DNA from: Rhizobium sullae
GTDB taxonomy: Bacteria > Pseudomonadota > Alphaproteobacteria > Rhizobiales > Rhizobiaceae
Reading direction: 5' to 3'
NCBI RefSeq assembly: GCF_900169785.1
Contig: NZ_FWER01000016.1
Location: 41,686 to 105,685, forward strand
DNA length: 64,000 nt
The position numbers and the translations under genes were made by a program. The notes beneath the pieces were generated by a model. The model had not been told where the DNA came from. It did not search any database and saw only the letters and a program-made list of their open reading frames with translations. This document shows, one piece after another, positions 26,819 to 34,955 of this stretch (the first letter of the stretch is position 1; each line of letters begins with the position of its first letter).

Positions 26819-28492
26819 TCATGCCGGCACCAGTTCCGTCGCTCCGCGCTCGAATTTTGCCGAAACCCTGCCCGTCTGGTTCCGTCGCGATGCCTTCTGC
26901 CGTTTGGCGGCCGCAACCGGCGCCGCTGCGGCTTGTTCGGTTTCGCTGACGATCCGCCGCAGAGCCTCGCGCGCCTTCTCGGCGAATTTCCGCTGCACTG
27001 GATTGTCGTAGTTATAGCGCTCGACCATGGCGAAGACGCGTGCAGCTTCCGGCTGACGGCCGGCCGCCGCTAGTGCCACGCCTTGCTTGTAGTGCGCCTG
27101 CGCGTCGTAGGGCGAGCGCTCGATGATGCGGCTGAATGTCCTTGCAGCTTCCTCGTAGCTGCCAAGCGCGAGGTGTGTGTCTCCAAGACGCAGATAGACC
27201 GGATTCGGATCGTCCACACGGCCGATAAGCGCCGTGAAGCCGGCTTCGGCCTCGTGCAGCTTGCCCTTCTCGAACAGCAGGCTCGCCAACCCGAATTCGG
27301 CACCCATATGGCCGGGGACGGTTTCGAGAAGCTGCCGGAACGCCGCTTCGGCATAGGCCTTGGCGCCGTCGCGGTACATCTGCAGTGCTTGCTCGTAGAC
27401 GAAGCGGATGCTGCGGGGATGGATCACGTCGCCGAGATTGCGGCCGCTGCGCGTGCGAAACAATGTGCAGCTGACTCGGCGCTCTTCGGCGCCGAACACG
27501 TACTTGTAGGGCTCGTTGCCGCGCAGGAAGTCATATGTCTTGAAGCCGTCTGCTATCGCTCGGCGAATGCAGTAGCCATGCAGGATGAGGCCGGGCGAGG
27601 GCGTCTTCCAGGTCTCGTCGCGGCCGGTGATGTAAAAGAGGATCGACTTCTTCTGCCGGTCGATGATGTTGGCCAGTGCGCCGAGCGGCCGGTCGCCGTA
27701 CCACACCACCGGAACATCGAGGTTGCCGTCCTTGAAGCTGTCCATCAGCAATTGGCGCGTCGCCCCGATCAGCCGTTCGGTGCGTTCCTTGCCCTTGCGT
27801 CCGACCCATTTCGTCCGCCACAGGTCGAAGAGAATATCGAGGTCGCGGTCGATGGTTTCCGGCGTCGCCATGGTGATGCGATAGTCATCGTCGCCCTCGA
27901 CCTTGCGCAGGAAGCGCCGCAGTTTCTGACGCGTCTGGCTGCTCATCTTCTGTTCCAGATAGTCGTCGAAGCTCGATGGCAGGGTGACGACCGGGCAGAC
28001 GCAGTTGTCTATGTTCTCGGGATTGCGCACAGAACTGTCGCGGAACATCACCTCCGGACCCTGCAGCGCGCGGACCAGTCCTTCACGCCGCTCCGGAGGG
28101 CCGCCGAAGTATTCCAGCTTCAGATGCGTCCAGTTCTGTCGCTTCAGATAGGCGGCAAATCCGGCGATCGCGTGCCGCTCATAGTCCGGCTGCGCGAGGA
28201 AGCCGGTATAGTCGGCCGAGAAATTGCCGGCCATGATGATCTCGTCGAAAAAGACGCCGTTCTTCTGATCATGCTGGGTCGTGATACGCAGCGGAAAGAA
28301 CGCGACGTAAGGCGAGTGCTCTTCGCGTTCGCGCAGCGCTAGAATAAACCAACGTTTGCGATGAAAAAGATAGGACTTCAGCCATGTCCAGGACAGGAAG
28401 TGTTGCGCATGAGGATCGGCCATATAGACCCGATCCCACTCTTCGCGGACAGCCTCGAAGCCGGCTTCGGTGTCGATCACGTCAATGCGCAT
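26819..28492 (-). CDS. GNAT/FemAB-like (CelD-type) acyltransferase fused to TPR repeats
   Basis: A 557-residue fusion. Residues about 1-360 form a double GNAT/FemAB-like fold (BcsL/CelD, Acetyltransf_6 type), with Ser-Trp-Thr-Trp-Leu near 34-38 and a late Tyr-Asp-Phe-Leu-Arg-Gly-Asn-Glu-Pro-Tyr-Lys motif typical of these acyltransferases. Residues about 370-500 contain TPR units (Ala-Glu-Ala-Gly-Phe, Leu-Gly-Asp-Thr-His-Leu-Ala-Leu-Gly). A basic Ala/Arg-rich tail follows. Relatives are linked to extracellular polysaccharide modification or cellulose production, so decoration of a surface polymer is possible; substrate unknown. Transcription runs toward trmFO. Confidence 0.75.
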   Translation of the reverse strand: MRIDVIDTEAGFEAVREEWDRVYMADPHAQHFLSWTWLKSYLFHRKRWFILALREREEHSPYVAFFPLRITTQHDQKNGVFFDEIIMAGNFSADYTGFLAQPDYERHAIAGFAAYLKRQNWTHLKLEYFGGPPERREGLVRALQGPEVMFRDSSVRNPENIDNCVCPVVTLPSSFDDYLEQKMSSQTRQKLRRFLRKVEGDDDYRITMATPETIDRDLDILFDLWRTKWVGRKGKERTERLIGATRQLLMDSFKDGNLDVPVVWYGDRPLGALANIIDRQKKSILFYITGRDETWKTPSPGLILHGYCIRRAIADGFKTYDFLRGNEPYKYVFGAEERRVSCTLFRTRSGRNLGDVIHPRSIRFVYEQALQMYRDGAKAYAEAAFRQLLETVPGHMGAEFGLASLLFEKGKLHEAEAGFTALIGRVDDPNPVYLRLGDTHLALGSYEEAARTFSRIIERSPYDAQAHYKQGVALAAAGRQPEAARVFAMVERYNYDNPVQRKFAEKAREALRRIVSETEQAAAAPVAAAKRQKASRRNQTGRVSAKFERGATELVPA

Positions 28493-28621
28493 GGTCCCCT
28501 CCCAATACCCAATACATATTCGGGAGGCTTCATTTTAAGGGCAAATGCGGGGCTTCAAATATGCCGTTCGGATGAAACGTTTGCACTAAATATGATTAGC
28601 CGCCGGGGGTAGGGCCAGGGG

Positions 28622-29113
28622 CTAAAGCTCGCCGGAAACATGCGGGCTTGCGTTGATGAAGTTCCAGAGCGATTGGCTAATCGAGACGATCTCGGCGATC
28701 GATTTCTCCAGTGCCGCAATCTCTTTTTCGTCGAGCTGCTCGACCTTGCCGTAGCTAATTTCCTTGTCATCCTCGACGAAGCGCATCATCTGTGTACTGG
28801 AGATCTGGCCCTTGTCGTCGAAGGAATAGATGCAGTGGTTATACTTGTTGCGCATCTTGGATTCCTTCTTCATGCGCGCCATCGCGTGAAGAACGGCCTT
28901 GCGGTCCGCCGCGGGCGTTGAATGCAGCTTGGCGAGGCGCTCGACCAGGTCGATCCTCGCCCGCGTCGTGTTGAGCGTCAGGAACACGACGATCGCCGCG
29001 TCCTTGTCGATTTTGAGAAGATGGGCAATGATGTAAATCAGCAGGCTTTCCGTATTGGTCCAGACATAGTTCAGGCGGCCGACCCGCAGCAGCACGTCAG
29101 ACATCGCCGCCAT
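28622..29113 (-). CDS. Hypothetical alpha-helical protein
   Basis: A 163-residue soluble protein with long predicted helices, including Asn-Thr-Glu-Ser-Leu-Leu-Ile-Tyr-Ile-Ile near residue 20 and several Lys/Glu-rich segments. No known domain is recognised. A strong GGAGGGAGG ribosome site precedes the ATG at 29113, which supports reality. It sits 86 bases beyond the HlyD-type gene on the same strand and may be the last cistron of the secretion operon or an independent gene. Confidence 0.6.
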   Translation of the reverse strand: MAAMSDVLLRVGRLNYVWTNTESLLIYIIAHLLKIDKDAAIVVFLTLNTTRARIDLVERLAKLHSTPAADRKAVLHAMARMKKESKMRNKYNHCIYSFDDKGQISSTQMMRFVEDDKEISYGKVEQLDEKEIAALEKSIAEIVSISQSLWNFINASPHVSGEL

Positions 29114-29199
29114 GAAAGCCTCCCTCCGTCGATCCTTTACTGAAACGATACTTCAGATCGCAGCGGGTGGCTTTTGTTTTCTTTTCCTGCCTGCTGCCA

Positions 29200-30546
29200 T
29201 CAGTGTTCCTTGAATGCACGCGACATGCTGTCGGTGATCGGTTTCGTCAGATATTCGAAGAACGTGCGTTCGGATGTTTGGATCAGCACATCGGCCGGCA
29301 TGCCGGGTACCGGACGGAAGCCATGAACGCGGCGGATCTCGTCGTCGGGTATCTGAACACGCACGATATAGACATCCTTCACTTGCTGTCCGGCATTCTC
29401 CTCGATCGAGTCCGCGGAGACGTAGAAGACCCTGCCGTCCAACACCGGCGTCGTGCGCCGGTTGAGCGCGGAAAGGCGGATGGAGGCCGTCTGTCCCTCA
29501 TGCAATTGATCGATCGACGTGCGCAGCACCTGCGCTTCAATGATAAGCGGCACATGTGCAGGCAGAATTTCCATGATCGGCTTGCCGGTGGTGATGACAC
29601 CGCCGGCCGTATGATAATAGGTGCGCACCACGGTGCCGTTGACCGGCGATCGGATGATCGTGCGCTCGAGAATGCCTGCTGCTTCGCGAACCTGCTCGCG
29701 CACGCTGTCGAGTTCGGATTCGGCGGTTTCCAGCGCGTCGAGTGCGGCCTGCTTGTTGGAGTTTACGGCGATGACCGCTTCTTGGCGGAACTTGGCGATT
29801 TCCGCCTCGCTTTCATTGAGTTCGCCGGTCAATCGCGAAATATCGCCTAACACATCGGCCATGGCGCGTTCGATTGCCAGGAGATCGGTCTTGCGCATGT
29901 AGCCTACCTTGACGAGGCGGGCCTTGGAATCGCGCTCTTCGGTCAGAAGCGCCAGCTGGCGCTCGAAGGACTCCCTCTGGCCGTTGTAGCCTTTGAAACG
30001 GTATTCCAAAGATTTGATGTTCTTCTCGATGAGATTGAGTTGTTCTTCCAGCTTGATCTGCTTGCTGTGGAAGATGACGTTCTGGCTCTGGATGATCGCG
30101 TTGACATCCGGATCGCTCACTTCGGCCATGACGATTTCGGGTATCTTGAATTGCTGGACGCCTTGGGCTTCGGCGCGCAACCGCGCCACCACCGCTTCCA
30201 GGCGCAAGCGCCGCAGTTTCAGCATCCGCTCGTTGGAGACCGCCGCCGTCGGGTCGAGCGTCACGAGGACATCACCTTCCTTGACGACATCGCCCTCGTT
30301 GACGCTCATGTCCTTGATGATGCCGCCTTCGAGATGCTGCACTATCTTGTTGTTGCCGGTCGCAACGAAGCTGCCCTGCGCAATGATTGCGGAGGCAAGC
30401 GGTGCGGTTGCCGCCCAGAAGCCGAAGCCGCCGAAAGAGGCGAAAAGGACGCCGAGCCCGATTATGCTGTGATAGCGGATGGAGCGCGGCACTTCGCTGT
30501 ACCATTCGATCGCGTTGCCGGCCGGTTGCAGTTTCTTACTCACCAT
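29200..30546 (-). CDS. HlyD-family periplasmic adaptor of a type I secretion system (PrsE-like)
   Basis: A 448-residue membrane fusion protein. One N-terminal membrane helix (about 30-50) is followed by the lipoyl half-motif with Val-Asn-Glu-Gly-Asp-Val-Val-Lys-Glu-Gly-Asp, long coiled coils (about 110-290), a second lipoyl half with Ile-Arg-Ser-Pro-Val-Asn-Gly-Thr-Val and a C-terminal beta-barrel with Gly-Met-Pro-Ala-Asp-Val. It should connect the ABC exporter to a TolC-type channel encoded elsewhere. The ATG at 30546 overlaps the ABC gene by 11 bases, showing tight coupling. An alternative start lies five codons upstream. Confidence 0.9.
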   Translation of the reverse strand: MVSKKLQPAGNAIEWYSEVPRSIRYHSIIGLGVLFASFGGFGFWAATAPLASAIIAQGSFVATGNNKIVQHLEGGIIKDMSVNEGDVVKEGDVLVTLDPTAAVSNERMLKLRRLRLEAVVARLRAEAQGVQQFKIPEIVMAEVSDPDVNAIIQSQNVIFHSKQIKLEEQLNLIEKNIKSLEYRFKGYNGQRESFERQLALLTEERDSKARLVKVGYMRKTDLLAIERAMADVLGDISRLTGELNESEAEIAKFRQEAVIAVNSNKQAALDALETAESELDSVREQVREAAGILERTIIRSPVNGTVVRTYYHTAGGVITTGKPIMEILPAHVPLIIEAQVLRTSIDQLHEGQTASIRLSALNRRTTPVLDGRVFYVSADSIEENAGQQVKDVYIVRVQIPDDEIRRVHGFRPVPGMPADVLIQTSERTFFEYLTKPITDSMSRAFKEH

Positions 30547-32800
30547 TGTCGTTACCTTCAATACGCGGTTGCGGCCGGCCGTTATTCTTGGAAAGCGCCT
30601 CCAGGACTTCGATGCGCTCGCCGAACATGGCGACGGAGCCCTCCTTCAGAAGCAGGATCTTGTCGACGCACTGAAGCAGGGCGGGGCGCTGCGTGATCGT
30701 TACCGTCGTGATGCCCTTTTTCTTCGCGTGGATGAGGGCACGCGCAAGTGCTGCCTCGCCCTGCGAATCGAGATTTGAGTTCGGCTCGTCCAAAACGACG
30801 AACTTCGGATCGCCGAAAAACGCGCGGGCAAGCGCGATGCGCTGCTTTTGGCCACCGGAAAGCGGAGCACCGTCGGCGGCAACCATTGTCTCGTAGCCCT
30901 GCGGAAAGCTCGCGATCAGCTCATGCACGTCGGCAAGCACGGCCGCCTCGAAGATCTGCTGATCTTCGACGTCATCGCGCATGCGCGATATGTTGGCCTT
31001 GATCGTGCCGGGGAAGAGCTGAACGTCCTGCGGCAGATAGCCGATGCTTTCGCCGAACTGCCGCTGGTCCCAGTTGCGCAGATCCATAAGGTCCAGGCGC
31101 ACGTTGCCGGAGGTCGGCAGGATCGAGCCGACGAGCATCTTGCCGAGCGTCGTCTTGCCGGAGCCGGAATTGCCAATGATCGCCAGCGACTCGCCTTTCT
31201 TCAGGGAAAAGGAGATGCCGTTCAGGATAACCTTCTTCTGTGGCGGCGGAACGAAGAGGATGCGCTCGACATCCAGCCGGCCTTCCGGATTGGGAAGGCG
31301 CAGCCGCGGGAAGTTCAGTGGCGAGGTGACAAGCAACTGCTTGATCCTGCCGAAGGCAGACGCCGACTTGTTGAATTGCTGCCAGCCTTCGATTGCACCT
31401 TCGATCGGCGCCAGCGCGCGTCCAGAAACGATCGACGCCGCAATCACCATGCCACCCGTCATTTCGCCCGAAAGCGACAGATGGGCGCCCCAGCCGAGCA
31501 ATGCGACCTGCGTGATCATACGGCAGGCCTTCGAGACGCCGGAGAAGACAATATTCCGGTCCTGCGCCGAGACGTGGGATTTCAGCGAGCCGGCCGTCTC
31601 GCGACCCCACATCTTCACCGCTTCGGGGATCATGGCGAGCGCGTTGATGATCTGTGAGTTGCGCGACATGGAATCGAGGTGGAAGTTCGCGCGGCTGAGA
31701 TAGCCGTTCGCCTCTGCAAACTGGCGGGCTGTGAACTTCTGGTTCAGATAGGCGATGACGAAGAGCACCGCGCAGCAGATCATGATGATCAAGCCGAGAT
31801 GCGGATGCACGAGATAGACCACGACGACGAAGAACGGCATCAGCGGCGCATCGAGAAAAGCGATGAGTGTCCCCGAGGTCAGGAAGGAGCGTAGTTGCTG
31901 CAGATCCTGCAGCGTCTGGTAGTCCTTCCCGTTGCCGTGCAGCGAGGCGCGGGCGGCGGCACTCAGGATTGGCGCGCCAAGCTGCACCTCGAGTTCGACC
32001 GCCGTGCGCATCAGAATGAAGCGCCGGATCGAATCCATGAAGGCCTGCAGGATGACGGCGCCGAGAACGGCAACCGTGAGCATGACCAGCGTATCCACAG
32101 AGCGGCTTGTCAGCACGCGGTCCGATATCTGGAAGAGGTAGAGAGGGATCGCCAGCAGCAGCACGTTGATCGCGATCGTGAAGGCCATCACGATGACCAT
32201 GTTGCGCCGGACGGCAGCGATGCCCCTGGCAAGGCTGACGGCAAAATTCACCGGTTCGCTTCGCTTGTGGAAGCTGGCGCCGCCGCCACCGCCACCGCTG
32301 CCACCGCCGAAATCCGGAGTCTTGCCGTTGCTGCCACCATCGCTGCGCTGGCGGCGCTCGTTTTCCTTGATCGGGCCGCGGTTGCCATCGATGGTTTTGC
32401 CGAAGGGAACTGCGGGGTTAGCCTTTGCTTCGCTCTGATCGGCCGGTGGCTTGAGCGGCAGGACCGGCGTGTCGGGTGTCTGCCGGGCAACGAATTCCTC
32501 TGCATCCGCCTGCCGTGGCGATGGCGCGGGGTGAACGGCGGCTCGGGAGCGCAGGGGAACCAGCGGGAGCGGTTCTTCCGCTGGATTCTCACTCGGTTTC
32601 GGAGCTTTTGCGGCCTCCGGCTTGGTGGGCGAAACGGACTGTGCCGGCGCCGTGCGGTTCTCCGTGAGCTTTCGCAGGCTCGCCACCGCGTCGTCGATCG
32701 CCGATATGCAGGCGCCTGTCAGCGTGTCGTCAATACGGTCTGTGGGGCCCAGTCGGAGCGAGCGGTTGGCGGCAAGTGTATGTTTTGAGATATGATTCAT
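30536..32800 (-). CDS. Type I secretion ABC transporter (PrtD/PrsD family) with long low-complexity N-terminus
   Basis: A 754-residue exporter. Residues 1 to about 190 are Pro/Ala/Glu-rich and end in a run of glycines; the membrane domain (about 200-470, no C39 peptidase) and the ATPase domain follow. Walker A Gly-Asn-Ser-Gly-Ser-Gly-Lys-Thr is near 542-549, Q-loop Leu-Pro-Gln-Asp, signature Leu-Ser-Gly-Gly-Gln near 645, and Walker B ending Leu-Asp-Glu-Pro near 670. The H-loop His is replaced by Gln704 (Ile-Thr-Gln-Arg-Pro). It starts 23 bases after the 663-residue gene and should export that protein and/or the 319-residue one in a single step. The ATG at 32800 is chosen because the upstream extension lies in the previous intergenic gap. 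Confidence 0.9.
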   Translation of the reverse strand: MNHISKHTLAANRSLRLGPTDRIDDTLTGACISAIDDAVASLRKLTENRTAPAQSVSPTKPEAAKAPKPSENPAEEPLPLVPLRSRAAVHPAPSPRQADAEEFVARQTPDTPVLPLKPPADQSEAKANPAVPFGKTIDGNRGPIKENERRQRSDGGSNGKTPDFGGGSGGGGGGASFHKRSEPVNFAVSLARGIAAVRRNMVIVMAFTIAINVLLLAIPLYLFQISDRVLTSRSVDTLVMLTVAVLGAVILQAFMDSIRRFILMRTAVELEVQLGAPILSAAARASLHGNGKDYQTLQDLQQLRSFLTSGTLIAFLDAPLMPFFVVVVYLVHPHLGLIIMICCAVLFVIAYLNQKFTARQFAEANGYLSRANFHLDSMSRNSQIINALAMIPEAVKMWGRETAGSLKSHVSAQDRNIVFSGVSKACRMITQVALLGWGAHLSLSGEMTGGMVIAASIVSGRALAPIEGAIEGWQQFNKSASAFGRIKQLLVTSPLNFPRLRLPNPEGRLDVERILFVPPPQKKVILNGISFSLKKGESLAIIGNSGSGKTTLGKMLVGSILPTSGNVRLDLMDLRNWDQRQFGESIGYLPQDVQLFPGTIKANISRMRDDVEDQQIFEAAVLADVHELIASFPQGYETMVAADGAPLSGGQKQRIALARAFFGDPKFVVLDEPNSNLDSQGEAALARALIHAKKKGITTVTITQRPALLQCVDKILLLKEGSVAMFGERIEVLEALSKNNGRPQPRIEGNDNGE

Positions 32801-32823
32801 GTAACGTCTCCCACTGGCTCCGG

Positions 32824-34815
32824 TTATGCGACGACGGTTTGCATTACGTCGGCCGGTTGCGCCAGCGTCCATGAAAGGTCATGATCTGGGTTGATGACGC
32901 CGTCCTCGGATCCGCTTAGCGGCTCGTCCTCCCCGAGGAATGCGATAACTTCATTGGCGAGATGATCGCTGTTGGGCTGTGATGCGCCGTGCTCCACCAG
33001 ACCGCCCTGGATCAGGATGGCATCAGAATAGAGTTGGCCGGCCAAGTAGGTCGTCTGGCCGAAGCTGTCGTAGTCGGTGATCTGCGCGATGTTGACGACC
33101 GCATTGCTGCCGGTATCGATCTGGATGTGGACGCCCGCGTTGTGCTCGAGAATGTCCGAGACCGCCAGCGTCACGTCGTCGGAATCACCAAGGATGCTCA
33201 CCTGCTTGACGATGTTTACATCGTAGAGATTGCCGGTGATGTAGAGAACGTTGAGTCCGGCATAGCCTTCGAAATTGACGTCATGCGCCAGTCCGGCCGG
33301 CATCGCCGCTTCGCGGTCTTCAATTGCCTTCTGCGCCTGTACCACATAGTCCGGCATCGCCTCGAAACGGTCGTTCCCGCCGACGTTGTGGATGGAAGCG
33401 AGGTTCCAAATCAGATTGTTGCCGGCTTGAACGGTTGCTCCCGGAGCACCGTCTTCGGCGCGTACCCAGTCATTGTCGTAGAGTATGGCGATCTGTGAAA
33501 TGACATTCATGTCGAGAATGTCGCCGCCGACGATGATCAGGTCATATTGAATGCCGATCCCGAGGAAGGAGGCAAGGTTGACGGTGGAATTACCGCCGGT
33601 CAGCACCGTTGCCTCCGAACCGCTGGTCGTCACGGTCATCGTGTCGTTGTCGCTGATGAAGTGGTACTGCTCGATCCAGTTCACAAACGAGACATCGCCC
33701 TCGACCACGCTGACGCGCCAGGCCGTCGGGAAGATCGGCTCCTCCGACGATGCTGCGGCTTCGGGCTCTCCATTGTCGTAAGTGCTGCGCTCGAAAATCG
33801 CGATGTTCTTCGCAACGGTCGCCGCGCTGTCGTCCTGGTTGAAGACGGAAGCGATCTCGTCGCGATCGCTGTAGACGTAAACCTGCGAGATTGCGTCAAT
33901 CTGATGGTAGTCCCCCATGACGGCGGTAACCGGCGACATGATCGCCGTCGCGGTGACCTCCACTACGTTTGCAAGCACATTCGCGCCTGCCGCCACATCG
34001 AGGCTGTTGCCGTCCGGTTCCAGCGGTACGTCGCTCTTTTCCGGTTCCGTCGGCGGCGTTGCGATGCCGCGGTCGGGCATGAAGTCATCGATTGAAGGCG
34101 CTTCTGCAACAAGTTGACCGTTCACATAAGGGCCGTCGATTTGGTCGTCGGCGAGCACGAAAATCTGCGGTGGGCCACCTTCCATGACCGGAGGGCCGCT
34201 CGCGCGTGCCGCCTGGATGTACTCGTGAATATCGTCCGCGATCGCCCGCAGGCCCTCCTGCGTATCGACGCGATCATAAGAAGAGAAGGGCGTAAAGACT
34301 TCCGCCTTCTCGCTGAATTCCATGAGGCGGTGCGTGACGAAGCTCGTGTCGCGCAGTTCCGGCTGCTCGCCGGTCATATTCAGATTGTCGTCGTCGATCA
34401 GCATATTCGCCTGGGCGACATGACTGATGACCGACCCTGGTCCCTGGAAGACCTCAAGTTCTTCTTCCTCGCCCGGAAGATAGACATTGGCGCCGAAGTG
34501 CGGAGCGCTGAGATCGCGCGATGCAATCTCGGCAAGCTTCTTCAAGGTCTCTTCGAATATGCCGCCGAGTTGGCGGGGATGCTCGTAGTTCACATCATAG
34601 CTGACGGAGCGGTAATCGACGCCCGGATCGTAATCTTTCAGTTGAAGGTGCGAAGCGAAGGCCGGGCTGAAAGGCTCGTCCTCTGACAGCGAAGGATCTG
34701 CTTCGCGCGGACGGGCGCCGTCCAGGTAATTGCTTCGCATCCGCGCTTCATCGGTGGCAGCGCCGAATAAGCCGATGAAATGGGCAACGATTTCGGAAAT
34801 CTTCTCTGCATGCAT
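32824..34815 (-). CDS. Acidic repeat protein, probable type I secretion substrate
   Basis: A 663-residue acidic protein with no signal peptide, no Cys and no RTX nonapeptides. Two alternating motifs recur in the C-terminal two thirds. Motif A (small-Gly-x-Asn, three residues, Asn, then Ala or Val) occurs at about 276, 406, 464 and 568. Motif B (Gly-Asp or similar, then Asn/Asp-x-Ile, Gln, alternating aliphatics, Asp-Asn-Asp) occurs at about 301, 373, 431, 528 and 593. The C-terminus ends in an aliphatic stretch (Met-Gln-Thr-Val-Val-Ala), as many type I signals do. Directly upstream of the ABC gene, it is the best candidate cargo. Function unknown; an adhesin or matrix protein is an inference. 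Confidence 0.75.
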   Translation of the reverse strand: MHAEKISEIVAHFIGLFGAATDEARMRSNYLDGARPREADPSLSEDEPFSPAFASHLQLKDYDPGVDYRSVSYDVNYEHPRQLGGIFEETLKKLAEIASRDLSAPHFGANVYLPGEEEELEVFQGPGSVISHVAQANMLIDDDNLNMTGEQPELRDTSFVTHRLMEFSEKAEVFTPFSSYDRVDTQEGLRAIADDIHEYIQAARASGPPVMEGGPPQIFVLADDQIDGPYVNGQLVAEAPSIDDFMPDRGIATPPTEPEKSDVPLEPDGNSLDVAAGANVLANVVEVTATAIMSPVTAVMGDYHQIDAISQVYVYSDRDEIASVFNQDDSAATVAKNIAIFERSTYDNGEPEAAASSEEPIFPTAWRVSVVEGDVSFVNWIEQYHFISDNDTMTVTTSGSEATVLTGGNSTVNLASFLGIGIQYDLIIVGGDILDMNVISQIAILYDNDWVRAEDGAPGATVQAGNNLIWNLASIHNVGGNDRFEAMPDYVVQAQKAIEDREAAMPAGLAHDVNFEGYAGLNVLYITGNLYDVNIVKQVSILGDSDDVTLAVSDILEHNAGVHIQIDTGSNAVVNIAQITDYDSFGQTTYLAGQLYSDAILIQGGLVEHGASQPNSDHLANEVIAFLGEDEPLSGSEDGVINPDHDLSWTLAQPADVMQTVVA

Positions 34816-34955
34816 GACGACCCCTCCCGTTCAGCACGGTGTCCGGCCCGAAAGGCGGCAAACTCATCGATGACGAGTCCTTCCCAGCCGCGCCTCAAGC
34901 CGCCAAGCTGCACCGGCGGAATGCCGGTGCAGCTTGTTTCTGGACTGGTTGGAGG

